Origin: Amycolatopsis pretoriensis
Lineage (GTDB): Bacteria; Actinomycetota; Actinomycetes; Mycobacteriales; Pseudonocardiaceae
Direction: 5' to 3'
Length of the DNA stretch: 64,000 nucleotides
Assembly: GCF_900107925.1 (NCBI RefSeq)
Contig: NZ_FNUJ01000015.1
Location: 150,625 to 214,624 of the forward strand
The notes beneath the pieces were generated by a model. That model was not told the DNA's origin and ran no database searches. It saw only the letters and a list, made by a program, of their open reading frames with translations. Below, in pieces: positions 7,180-19,300 of the stretch. The position numbers and the translations under genes were made by a program. Within the stretch, counting starts at the first letter, position 1. Each line of letters opens with the position of its first letter.

Positions 7180-8454
7180 ATGCGGTCCGAAAACGATGTC
7201 CTCGACCGGCCGGCGGGCACCCGCCCGGTGCCGGCGGCCCGGCTGGACGCGCTCCTCACGGGGCTCGCCCGCCGCTACCGCGTTCCGGGGGCCCAGCTCG
7301 CGGTGTGGCAGGGCGACGAAGCCACCGCGGTCCAGACCGGCGTCCGCCACCGCGGCCGGGGCGGGCTGATGCTCCCCGCCTCCGCGGTCCCGGTCGGCTC
7401 GATCACCAAGCTGGTCACCGCGACGCTCGCGATGGTGCTCGTCGCGGACGACGACCTCGACCTGGACGAACCCGTCGGCGACGTCCTGGGTGTCTCCGGC
7501 CTGCCCGCCGGGCTGACCACCCGGCGGCTGCTGAGCCACACCGGCGGTCTCCCGTCCGATCCGGCCGACCTCGGCGGCTCGGTGCTGAGAGAAGTGCGCG
7601 GCGCCGCGCCGGTCTGTCCACCCGGGACGGCTTTCTCCTACTCGAACCTCGGCTACGCGCTGGTCGGCTCGGTGATCGAGGAGGTGACCGGGATGGGCTG
7701 GCGCGAAGCGGCCGAGGCGATCGTCCTGCGCCCGCTGAAGATCGACCCCGTCTTCGTGGACGACCCGGGTGTCGTGTCCGGGCACGGCGGCGACCACCCG
7801 GTCGAGCAGATCCTGCCGCCCATGCTCGACCCCGCGGGAGCGCTCGCGATGAGCGCCGCCGACCTCGTCTCCCTGGGCCGGGTCCACCTCGGGAAGCCGG
7901 GCCTGCTCGACGTCGTCACCGCGGCCGACATGCACCGGCGGGTCCCGGCCGCCGAGCCGTTCGGCCTGGCCGACGGCTGGGGACTGGGCATCGCGCACTT
8001 CGGCGACGAGGGCACCGGCTGGCTCGGTCACGACGGCACGGCCGACGGCACCTCCTGCCACCTGCGGATCGACCAGGCCGGCGCCTGCGTGGTCGCCCTG
8101 ACCACCAACGGCACCACCGGCGCGGACCTCTGGCACGCGCTCGCCGCCGAGCTCGCCGACCTCGGCATCGACGTCCCGTCCCGCGCGGCCCAGGTCACCG
8201 AGGCGACGCGCGCGGTCCCGGTACCGGCGGGCGACTTCGGCACCTACCGCAACGGATCCATCGAGTACGTGCTCACGGCCGACCGGCTCGTCGTCGACGG
8301 TGAGGTCTTCCCCGAGCTGGTGCTCCACGACGACCGGACGTTCACCGTCCGCGACCCCGCGACCGGCCGGGTCACCCCCTGCGGCCGGTTCCGCGGCGAA
8401 CCCGGCGCCTCGGCCGCGGTCGAAATCGGCGGCCGCCTGGCCGGCCGCCGCTGA
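7180..8454 (+). CDS. Serine hydrolase of beta-lactamase/PBP fold; candidate trans-acting PBP-type thioesterase (peptide cyclase)
   Basis: 424 aa from the ATG at 7180 (GAAAGG 10 nt upstream). The catalytic Ser74-x-x-Lys77 is in VGSITK, Tyr154 in SYSNLGY, and the third motif is His284-Asp-Gly in GHDGTADG. The fold covers about residues 20-330. A C-terminal beta-rich, lipocalin-like part follows (about 350-420, GDFGTYRNGSIEYVL to CGRFRG), as in SurE-class enzymes. There is no signal peptide, so unlike true PBPs and secreted beta-lactamases it should be cytoplasmic. It is 69 bp upstream of NRPS1 on the same strand, and the NRPS ends in an epimerase with no thioesterase. Standalone PBP-type thioesterases such as SurE release and macrolactamise exactly such D-terminated peptides. 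That role is inferred. A D-peptidase or resistance hydrolase is the alternative. Confidence 0.85.
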   Translation: MRSENDVLDRPAGTRPVPAARLDALLTGLARRYRVPGAQLAVWQGDEATAVQTGVRHRGRGGLMLPASAVPVGSITKLVTATLAMVLVADDDLDLDEPVGDVLGVSGLPAGLTTRRLLSHTGGLPSDPADLGGSVLREVRGAAPVCPPGTAFSYSNLGYALVGSVIEEVTGMGWREAAEAIVLRPLKIDPVFVDDPGVVSGHGGDHPVEQILPPMLDPAGALAMSAADLVSLGRVHLGKPGLLDVVTAADMHRRVPAAEPFGLADGWGLGIAHFGDEGTGWLGHDGTADGTSCHLRIDQAGACVVALTTNGTTGADLWHALAAELADLGIDVPSRAAQVTEATRAVPVPAGDFGTYRNGSIEYVLTADRLVVDGEVFPELVLHDDRTFTVRDPATGRVTPCGRFRGEPGASAAVEIGGRLAGRR

Positions 8455-8523
8455 CACAAGCCCTCATCCCTCCCCGCCGGTAGCGGCGGGTTCCCCTGTC
8501 GTGCCCGGAAGGTAGCGAAGACG

Positions 8524-10300
8524 ATGACCGTGCAAGAGACGCCGGCCGAAACGGACGGCACCGCGCCGAGAACCGCCGGCTTGGCGGAGCTGTTCGCCGC
8601 ACGGGCGCTTTCGGCGCCGGACGCCGTCGCCGTGGAAGGTGCCGGCGTCCGGCTGACCTACGGCGAGCTGCACGAGCGGGCCGACCGGCTCGCGGCCCAC
8701 CTCGTCCGGCTGGGCCTGCGGCCGGAGGACCGGGTCGGGCTCCTGCTCGGCCGGTCGGCGGAGCTGGTCGTCGCCGAGCTGGCGGTCGTCACGGCCGGGG
8801 GCGCGTACGTGCCCCTCGACGGCCGCGCGCCGGACAGCCGGCTGCGCACCCTCCTGGCCGACGCGGGGGTGGCGGTGCTGGTGACCGATGACCCGGACCG
8901 GGCCACGGTGATCCACAGTGGACTCACCGTGCACGCGGGCGAACCGTTGCCGGACGCGGGATTCGTCGTACCGCCGGCGGATCCGGACCGGCTGGCGTAC
9001 CTGATGCACACCTCGGGCTCGACCGGGACGCCCAAGGGCGTCGCCGTCCGGCACCGCGATGTCGTGGCGCTCGCCGCGGACCGCCGTTTCGCCGGCGGTG
9101 CGCACGAACGCGTCCTGCTGCACTCGCCGGTCGCCTTCGACGCGTCGACCTACGAGCTGTGGGTGCCGCTGCTGAACGGCGGCACCGTGGTGGTCGCCCC
9201 GCCCGGCGACCTCGACGTCGAGACACTGCGGACCGTCCTCATGCGACACAGCGTGACGGCGCTTTGGCTGACAGCCGGCCTGTTCCGCGTCGTCGCCCAG
9301 GAGGCGCCGGACTGCTTCCGCGGCGTGCGGGAAGTCTGGACCGGCGGGGACGTCGTCCCGCCCGAGTCCGTGCGACGCGTGCTGCGGGCGTGCCCCGGCT
9401 TGACCGTGGTCGACGGCTACGGCCCGACCGAGACGACCACGTTCGCCACCTCCCACCGGCTGCCGTCGGCGGACGCGGTCCCGGCGGCCGTGCCGATCGG
9501 CCGTCCGCTCGACGACATGCGCGCGTACGTCCTGGACGGCGACCTCGCCCCGGTCGCCGACGGCGAACCCGGCGAACTCCACCTGGCCGGTGCCGGGCTG
9601 GCCCGCGGCTACTGGGCCCGGCCCGGCGCGACGGCGGAGAAGTTCGTCGCCGACCCGGCCGGCGCGCCCGGCGACCGCATGTACCGCACCGGCGACCTGG
9701 TGCGCCGCAACGAGAACGGCGAGCTGGAGTTCCTCGGCCGGGTCGATGACCAGGTCAAGGTCCGCGGCTTCCGGGTCGAGCTGGGCGAGATCGAGACCGT
9801 GCTCGCCGCGGCCCCCGGCGTCGCCGAGGTCGTCGTGGTGGCACGCGAGGACCGGCCCGGCCTCAAGCGCCTGGTGGCCTACGTGGTGGGGGAGCCGGGC
9901 GACCTCGAAGCGGTCGCCGCCGCGGCCCTGCCCGACTACATGGTGCCCTCGGCGTTCGTCGTGCTCGACGCGCTTCCGTTGAGCGGCAACGGGAAGGTCG
10001 ACCGGCGCGCCCTGCCCGCGCCGCCTGCCGAAGCCGGGGAAATCACGGAACCGCGGACGGACACCGAGCGTGCCGTCGCGGGTGTCCTGGCGGAAGTGCT
10101 GGGCGTTGAGTGTCTCGGCGTCGACGAGGACTTCTTCGCCCTCGGCGGCGACTCGATCCTGGCGGTTCAGGCGCTGTCGCGGCTGCGCCGGGAGTTCGGC
10201 GCCACGCTGTCGGCGCGGACGTTGTTCGACGCACCGACCGTGGCCGGACTGGCGAGCATCCTGGCGGAAGCGGCCCCGGGCGAGGCCGCGATTCCGGTCG
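8524..10300 (+). other. NRPS module 1: A-T (initiation), valine-like code
   Basis: Specificity residues read by alignment to the GrsA positions: D-A-Y-W-W-G-G-T-F-K. The GGTFK ending and the REVWTGGDVVP context are typical of actinobacterial valine domains. The module has no epimerase, so the residue is L. It has no upstream condensation domain, leaving a free N-terminus. Confidence 0.75.
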
Positions 10301-13300
10301 CGCCGCCGTCGGACGTGATCCCGCTTTCGCCGGCCCAGCGGCGGTTGTGGTTCCTTGACGAACTGACCGGTGGCAGCGCCGAGTACAACACCGGCGTCGG
10401 GCTCCGGCTGTCCGGCCCGCTCGATGTCGACGCCTTGCGCGGGGCCCTGGCGTCGCTCTGCGCGCGGCACGAATCGCTGCGGACGACGTTCGGGGACGAC
10501 GTCCAGCAGATCGCGCCCACCGGCGCAATCCCGTTACGCATCAGGGAAGAACCGCCGGACGAGGACGTGCTGAAGGCCGAGCTGAGCGAGCCGTTCGACC
10601 TGCGGACCGGCCCGCTGACCCGCGCCACGCTGTTCCCGCTCGGGCCCGATGAGCACCTGCTCCTGCTGTGCCAGCACCACATCATCACCGACGGCCGCTC
10701 GATCGGCGTGCTCACCGAAGAACTCCTCGACTTCTACGGCGGCGTGACCCCACCGCCGCTGGATCTCGGTTACCGCGACTACACGCACTGGCGCCTGGCG
10801 TCCACTTCGGACGACCAGCTCGCGTACTGGCGCGAAAACCTGACCGGCATCGAACCACTCGCCCTGCCGACGGACCGGCCCCGCCCGCCGCAGCGCACGA
10901 CCGGCGGCGCGGTGCACCGGCACGACCTCCCGGCCGGCCTGGTCGGAAAGATCGCCGACGCCGGCCGCCCGCACGGCGCCACGCTCTTCATGACGCTCAC
11001 CGCCGCGGTGCAGGTACTCCTCGCGGCCTACAGCGGGCAGCGCGACATCGCCGTCGGCACCGCGGTCGCCGGACGCGACCGGGCCGAATTCGAAGCCTTG
11101 ACGGGATTCTTCGTCAACACGCTCGTCCTGCGGTCCGCTGTGGACGGTGACCGGCCGTTCGACGACTTCCTCGGCGAGTTCCGGGAAACCGTGCTGGCGG
11201 CGTTCGCCCACGGCGACGTCCCCTTCGACCGCGTCGTCGACGAGGTCCAGCCGGACCGCGACCCCTCCCGGACGCCGCTGGTGCAGGCCGTCGTCGTCCT
11301 GCAGACCCCCTTGGTGCGGCCCCGCGAGACCGCCGGGCTGCGGGTGACCGAGTACGACCTGCCACGCCCGTCGGCCCGGTTCGACCTGGTCGTCGAGTTC
11401 TGGCCGCACACCGACGGCCTGCGCGTGACGGTCGAGTACGCCACCGCGCTCTTCGACGCGGCCACGATCGAGCGCCTCACGCTCGGCCTGGAGACGCTGC
11501 TGACCGGGATCGCCGCCGACCCGGCGCGTCCGGTGGGCGACCTCCCGCTGCTCACCGACGCGGACCACCGCTTCCTGCTCCCGGCGAGCACAACCAACTC
11601 CGAGGGCACCGTGCCGGACCTGTTCGACCGCCGCGCCGCCCGCCACCCGGACGCGACGGCGGTGACCGGCGACGAAGAGCTGACCTACCGCGAACTGAAG
11701 AACCGAGCCGATCGGCTCGCCCGGCGGCTGATCCGGCTCGGCGTCCGCCCGGAGGACCGGGTCGGCGTCCTCATGGACCGCTCGGCCGCCCAGGTCGTCG
11801 CGGTGCTCGCCGTCCTCAAGGCCGGCGCCGCCTACCTCCCGCTGGACCTGCGGGCCCCGGCCGACCGGATGCGGCTGGTCCTCGACGGCACCCCGCTGCT
11901 GCTCACCGACGGGCACTGGCAGGACACCGCGGCCGACGTCCACCCGGCACCCTTCGTGGTCACCGACGTCGACGAGCCGGCGTCCACTTCGGACATCGTG
12001 CCGGATCCGCAGCACCTGGCCTACGTCGAATACACCTCCGGGTCCACCGGCGTCCCGAAGGGCGTGGCCGTGCGGCACGCCGACGTCACCGCGCTCGCCG
12101 CCGACCCGCGGTTCGCCGGTGGCGCCCACGAGCGGGTGCTGCTGCACTCGCCGCTCGCCTTCGACGCCTCGACCTACGAGCTGTGGGTCCCGCTGCTGAA
12201 CGGCGGCACCGTCGTCGTCGCGCCGCCCGGCGACCTGGACGCCGACGCCCTCCGCCGGCTCACCGCCGAACACCGTGTCACCGCGTTGTGGCTGACCGCC
12301 GGGCTCTTCCGGCTCTTCGCCGAGGACGACCCGGAGTGTTTCGCCGGCCTGCGCGAGGTCTGGACTGGCGGCGACGTCGTCCCGCCGGCCGCCGCGCGCC
12401 GCGTCCTCGCCGGCTGCCCGGGGCTCACGGTCGTCGACGGCTACGGCCCGACCGAGACCACGACGTTCGCCTCGTCGTTCCCCATGCCGTCGGCGGACGC
12501 GGTCCCCGAGACCGTCCCGATCGGCACACCCCTGGCCGGCATGCGCGTGTACCTGCTCGACGACCGGCTGCGGCTGGTGCCGCGCGGCGCGCTCGGCGAG
12601 GTCTGCATCGCCGGCGCCGGCCTCGCTCGCGGGTACTTCGCCCGGCCGGGCGCGACCGCCGAGCGGTTCGTCGCCGACCCGTTCGGCGCGCCGGGTGACC
12701 GGATGTACCGGACCGGCGACCGCGGCCGCTGGCGCACCGACGGCACCCTCGAGTTCGCCGGCCGGGCCGACGACCAGGTGAAGATCCGCGGCTTCCGCGT
12801 CGAACCCGCCGAGGTCGAACGCGTGCTGGCCGCCCAGCCGGGGGTCGCGCAGGCCGTCGTGGCCGTGCGCGTCACCGGCGCGCGCAAGCAGCTGACCGGG
12901 TACGTCGTCCCGGTCGATAAATCCACTGTGGACACCGAAGCGCTGCGGCACGCGGTCGGCCGCACGGTGCCGGACTACATGGTGCCGTCGGCGATCGTCG
13001 TCCTGGACGCGTTGCCGCTCAACGCGAACGGCAAGGTCGACCGGCACGCCCTGCCCGAGCCGCGCTTCGAGTCCACTGCGGACCGGACACCGCGCACCGA
13101 ACGGGAAGCCGTGCTCGCCGGGATCTGGGCCGACGTGCTGGGCGTCGACCGCGTCGGCGTCGAGGACAACTTCTTCGCCCTCGGCGGCGATTCGATCCTC
13201 AGCATCCAGGTCAGCGCCCGGGCCCGGCGCGCCGGCCTCGCCGTCACCACGGCCGACCTGTTCCGGCACCAGACGATCGCGGCGCTCGCCCCGGTGATCG

Positions 13301-16300
13301 GGGACGCCGCCGCCAGCCCGGACCGCGGGCCGGTGACCGGTGACGTCGTGCTGACGCCGATCCAGTGCTGGTTCTTCGACACCGTCGCGGTGCCGTACCG
13401 GTTCGACCAGGCGATCGCGGTCGACCTCGCGGAGAACGTCGGCGAAGTCGCTCTCGCCACGGCGCTGTCCGCGCTGACCGAGCACCACGACGCCCTGCGG
13501 ATGCGGTTCGAGCCCGATGGAGACGGCTGGCGGCAGCACAACGCCCCCATCGGCGATGGGCACTCGCTGCTGAGGTGGGCGCTGTCCGGGGAGCCCGGCC
13601 GGCGCGTGCTGCACCTGGCCGCGCACCACCTGGTCGTCGACGGCGTGTCGTGGCGGCTGCTGCTCGAAGACCTCGACCGCGCCTACCACCAGGTCACTCG
13701 CGGCGAAGCCGTCGACCTCGGCTCGCGGACGACGTCGTTCCGCGACTGGGCCGGGAAGCTCTCCGCCCACGCCGAAGCGGGTGGTTTCGACGACGAACTC
13801 GGCCACTGGCAGAGCCTGCCCGAGGCGGCCCCGATCCCGGTCGACGGCCACGGCGCGAACACGGTCGGCCGGGCCCGGGAAGTCACCGTCCGGCTCACCG
13901 CCGAGGAGACGCGGGCGCTGCTGCGGCAGGTGCCCGAGGTGTACCGGACGCAGGTCAACGACGTGCTGCTGACCGCGCTCGGCCGCGTACTGGGGGAGTG
14001 GACCGGGCACGTCCCGGTGATCGACCTCGAAGGCCACGGCCGCGAAGAACTGTTCGGCGACCTCGACCTGTCCCGGACGGTCGGCTGGTTCACCAGCATG
14101 TTCCCGGTGGCCCTCGACGTGCCGGACGACTGGGGTACCGCGCTGAAGTCCGTGAAGGAGCAGCTGCGGGCGGTTCCGCGGCGTGGGATCGGCTACGGCG
14201 CCCTGCGCTACCTGACCGGGACGGCGCCGGTGATCACCCCGCCCGTCAGCTTCAACTACCTCGGCCAGTTCGACCTGCCCGGCGACCTCTACGCCGGCCT
14301 GCACCGCGAGCTGTCCCTCGACGCCGACCCCAGCGACAGCCGCCCCCACCTCCTCGAAGTCGTCGGGCGGGTCGACGGCGACACGCTCGAATTCGGCTGG
14401 CACTACGCCGAAGGCGTCCACGACGAATCCACCGTCCGCCGGCTGGCGGACGGGATGCTCGATGCGCTGCGGGCGATCGCAGAGCACTGCGCGGACCCGG
14501 CCGCGGGCGGTCGCACGCCGTCCGACTTCCCCCTCGCGCGGCTAGACCAGTCCACACTGGACACCTTGGCCGGCGACGGCCGCGCGATCGAAGACGTCTA
14601 CCCGCTGACGCCGATGCAGGCCGGCATGGTCTTCCACGACCTGGCCCAGCCCGGCGAGCGCGTCTACTTCGAACAGATCTCCTTCACCCTCGACGACGTA
14701 CCGGATCCGCGCCGGCTCGGGGAGGCGTTCCAGCGGGTCGTCGACCGGACCCCGGTGCTGCGCAGCCGGATCGTCTGGGACGGCGTACCCGAGCCGCTCC
14801 AGATCGTGCAGCGCACGGCGGAACTCCCGGTCACCTACGACGTCGACGAAGCCGAGTACCTCGCCGCGGACCTGGCCGAAGGGCTGGACCTGACGAAGGC
14901 GCCGCTGGCCCGGCTGGCCGTCGCGCAGGCGTCCGGCACGGCCGTGCGGGTGATCTGGACGTTCCACCACGTCCTGCTCGACGGCTGGAGTGTCTTCGGC
15001 ATCCTCAACGACGTCGTCGCGCTGCTGCGCGGCGAAGAACCCCCTGCGCGGCGCCCGTTCCGCGAGTACGCGGCCTGGCTGGCCGGCCAGGACGACACCC
15101 TCGCCGAGACGTACTGGCGTGCCGGACTCGCCGGCGTGACACCCACGCCGCTGCCCGGCGAGCGGGTGTCCGGCCACGCCCACTCGGCCAGTTCCAGCGC
15201 CCGCGTCCCCCTGGAGCTCGACGACACGGGGTCGGCGGCGGTGTACGCCTTCGCCCGCCGCCACCGGCTGACCGTGAACACCCTCGTCCAAGGTGCCTGG
15301 GCCGCGTTGTTGTCCCGCTACAGCGGCGAACCCGAGGTCTGCTTCGGCGCGACGGTGTCCGGCCGCCCGGCCGAGCTGCCCGGCGCGGACGACATCCCCG
15401 GCCTGTTCATCAACACCCTCCCCGTCCGCGTCCGGCTCGACCCGGACCACGGCGTCGCCGCCTGGCTGCGCGAACTCCAGGCCGCGCAGGCGGAATCCCG
15501 GCGGTTCGGGCACGTCGGGCTGCCCCGGCTGCAGACGTGGAGCGGCACCGGCGGCAGCCTGTTCGACAGCATCGTCGTCTTCGAGAACTACCCGGTCGAC
15601 GAGGTCTCCGGGCTGCGGGACGTCGTGGCGGCCGAGCGCACCAACTACCCGCTCGGGCTGGTCGCCTACCCGGGCCGCCGGCTGTCGCTGGTGCTGACCC
15701 ACGACCCGGCGGTCATCGCCCCGGCGGTCGCCGCCCGGCTCGCCACCCACCTCGAAGCCCTGGTCCGGGGCATGGTCGCCGCGCCGGACGCGCCGGTCAC
15801 GCGGGTGCCGATGCTGTCGGCCGCCGAAGTCCGGCAGCTGGTCAGCGACCGCAACGACACCGCGAGCCCGGTGCCGGCGGTGACCGTGCCCGAGCTGTTC
15901 GACGCCCGCGTGCGCAGTCATCCGGCCGCGGTCGCGCTGGTGACCGACGAACAGACCGTCACCTACGGCGAGCTCGACGTCCGCGCGAACCGGCTGGCCC
16001 ACCGGCTCCTCGAGTTCGGCGTCCGGCCCGAAGACCGGGTCGCCGTCCTGATGGACCGTTCGCCCGCGCTGGTCGTCGCCGAGCTGGCCATCCTCAAGGC
16101 CGGGGCCGCGTACCTGCCCCTGGACCTGCGTGCTCCCGCCGACCGGCTGCGACTGCTCCTCGCCGAAGCCGGGGCGGACGTGCTCGTCACCGACGCGACC
16201 TGGCTGGCGACCGCCGAGGAAGTCCACAGTGGACCTGTCGTCACGGGCGCCGACGACCGGCCCGAAATGCCGCCGGAGGTGCGGGTCGAGGCCGATCAGC

Positions 16301-19300
16301 TCGCCTACGTCATCTACACGTCCGGGTCGACCGGCAAGCCCAAGGGTGTCGCCGCGCGGCACCGCGATGTCGTCACCCTGGCCGCGGACCGGCGGTTCGC
16401 CGCGCACGACCGGGTGCTGCTGCACTCGCCGCAGGCCTTCGACGCCTCGACCTACGAGCTGTGGGTCCCGTTGCTGAACGGCGGCACGGTCGTGCTCGCC
16501 CCGCCCGGCGACCTCGACGTCCACACCCTCGGCCGCGCGCTCACCACGCACGGCGTCACCGGCGCGTTCCTCACCACCGGGCTGTTCCGGCTGGTCGCCC
16601 AGGAAGCCCCCGAGGTCTTCGCCGGGCTGCGCGAGGTCTGGACCGGCGGCGACGCCGTGCCCGCGGCCGCCCTGCGCCGCGTCCAGGCCGCGTGCCCCGG
16701 CGTCCTCGTCGCCGACGTCTACGGCCCCACCGAGACCACGACCTTCGCGACCGTGCACCCGCTGCCCGGCGACATCCCCGACGTCGTTCCGATCGGGGCG
16801 CCGCTGGACAACACACGCGTCTACGTCCTCGACGGCGACCTGCGCCTCGCCCCGCCGGGCGCGCCCGGCGAGCTGCACATCGCCGGCGCCGGGCTCGCGC
16901 GCGGCTACCTCGGCCGGCCCGGCCCGACCGCCGACCGGTTCGTCGCGGACCCGTTCGGGCCGCCGGGGGAGCGGATGTACCGCACCGGCGACCTCGTGCG
17001 CTGGACCGCCGAGGGCGCGCTCGAATTCGTCGGCCGCGTCGACGAGCAGCTGAAGGTCCGCGGCTTCCGCGTCGAGCCGAGCGAAATCGAGGCGGCGCTC
17101 GGCGAGCACCCGGACGTCGTGCAGGCCGCGGTGCTGGCCCGCGCGGACGGCGGCGTCAAGCGGCTGGTCGCCTACGTCGTCGGCGAAACCGCCGGGCTGG
17201 CGGAGTTCCTCGGCCGGACGCTGCCGGACTACATGGTGCCCGCCGCGTTCGTCCGGCTGGACCGGTTCCCGGTGAACGTCAACGGCAAGCTCGACCGGAA
17301 AGCGCTACCCGCGCCGGACTTCGGCGGCCGGGAGCACGTGGCTCCGCGCACCGACCGCGAACGCGTGGTCACCGAGATCTGGGCCGAGGTGCTGGGCGTC
17401 GAGCGCGTCGGCGCGACCGACGACTTCTTCACCCTCGGCGGCGACTCGATCCTCAGCATCCAGGTCGTGTCCCGCGCCCGCCGGGCCGGCCTCGAATTGC
17501 TGCCCGGCGACCTGTTCGCCCACCGCACGCCGGCGGCGCTCGCCGCGGCGGCGCGTACCGCCACCGAGACCGCCGAGCGCGGCCCGGTCAGCGGTCCGGT
17601 GCCGCTGACGCCCATCCAGCGCTGGTTCTTCGCGACGCAGACCACGGCGCCGGACCACTTCCACCAGTTCGTCCACTTGGGACCGGACACTGTGGACGTC
17701 GGCGCGGCCCGCCAGGCCGTCGACGCGCTGCTGGCCCACCACGACGCCCTCCGGATGCGGTTCACCCACGACGAAGGCGGGTGGCACCAGGAAAACGGCG
17801 CGGTCGGCGCCGAAACCCCGCTCGTGCGCCTCGAGGTCGCCGAGCACGACGTCAAGCTCGCCGTGCACCACCTCGTCGTCGACGGCGTCTCGTGGCGCGT
17901 GCTTATCGAGGACTTCGAACGCGCCTACGAGCAGGCGCTGCGCGGCGAGCCGATCGACCTCGGCCCGCGCACGACGTCGTTCCGCGAGTGGGCGACCCGC
18001 CTCACCGAGCACGCCGAGGCCGGCGGCTTCGACGACGAACTCGCCCACTGGCGGGGCCTGCCGGAAGCGACGCCGATCCCGGTCGACGGCGAAGGCGACA
18101 TGACGGTCGCCGGGATGCGATCGGTCACCGTCCGGCTGCCCGAACCCGAGACGACCGCCTTGCTGCGCGAGGTCCCGCCGGTCTACCGGACGCAGGTCAA
18201 CGACGTGCTGCTGACCGCGCTCGGCCGGGTGCTGCGGGACTGGACCGGGGCGACGCCCGTCGTCGCCCTCGAAGGCCACGGCCGCGAGGACCTGTTCGCC
18301 GATGTCGACTTGTCGAGGACGGTCGGTTGGTTCACCAGCGTCTTCCCGGTGGCCCTGGACGTCCCGGACGACTGGGGCACCGCGCTCAAGGCCGTCAAGG
18401 AGCAGCTGCGCGCGGTTCCGCGCCGCGGCATCGGCTACGGCGCCCTGCGGTACCTGGCCGGCACCGCCCCGGCGATCGACCCACAGGTCAGCTTCAACTA
18501 CCTCGGGCAGTTCGGTTCCGGGCGCCTCGAATCCGACGAGAGCCCGCGCTCGGCGCGGGCGCACCTGCTCGACGTCGTCGGCCGCGTCGAAGCCGGGGAA
18601 CTCGAACTGACCTGGTACTACGCCGAGGGCGTCCACCAGGAACCCACAGTGGACTCCCTGGCCACCGCGATGCTCGACATGCTGCGCGAGATCGTCCGGC
18701 ACTGCGCGGAACCCGGAGCCGGCGGCCGTACGCCGTCCGACTTCCCCCTGGCCAAGATCGATCAGTCCACATTGGACGAACTGGTCGGCGACGGGCGCGC
18801 GGTCGAGGACGTCTACCCGCTGACGCCGATGCAGTCCGGCATGGTCTTCCACGCGCTGTCCCAGCGCGAGGAACGCGTCTACTTCCAGCAGGTCGCCTTC
18901 GTGCTCGACGGCGTCCGCGACCCGGCAGCCCTCGAACGCGCCTGGCGGCGGGTCGTCGAGGAGACCCCGGTGCTGCGCACGCGGATCGTCTGGGAGGACG
19001 TGCCCGAGCCCGTCCAGGTCGTTCAGCGCCACGCCGACGTCCCGATCACCCACCTCGACTGGCGCGGCCGCACCCCGGACGAGCGCCAAGAGGCCTGGCA
19101 GGACGTCCTCGCCGCCGACCGCGCCCGCGGCCTCGACCTCACCGAGACGCCGTTGCTGCGCCTGGTGCTGGCGCGTCTGTCCGACACCGAAGTCCGCGTG
19201 CTGTGGACGTTCCACCACGTCCTGCTCGACGGCTGGAGCGTCTTCGGCGTGCTGTCCGACGTTTTCGCCGCCTACGCCGGCGGTGCACTGCCCGAGCGGC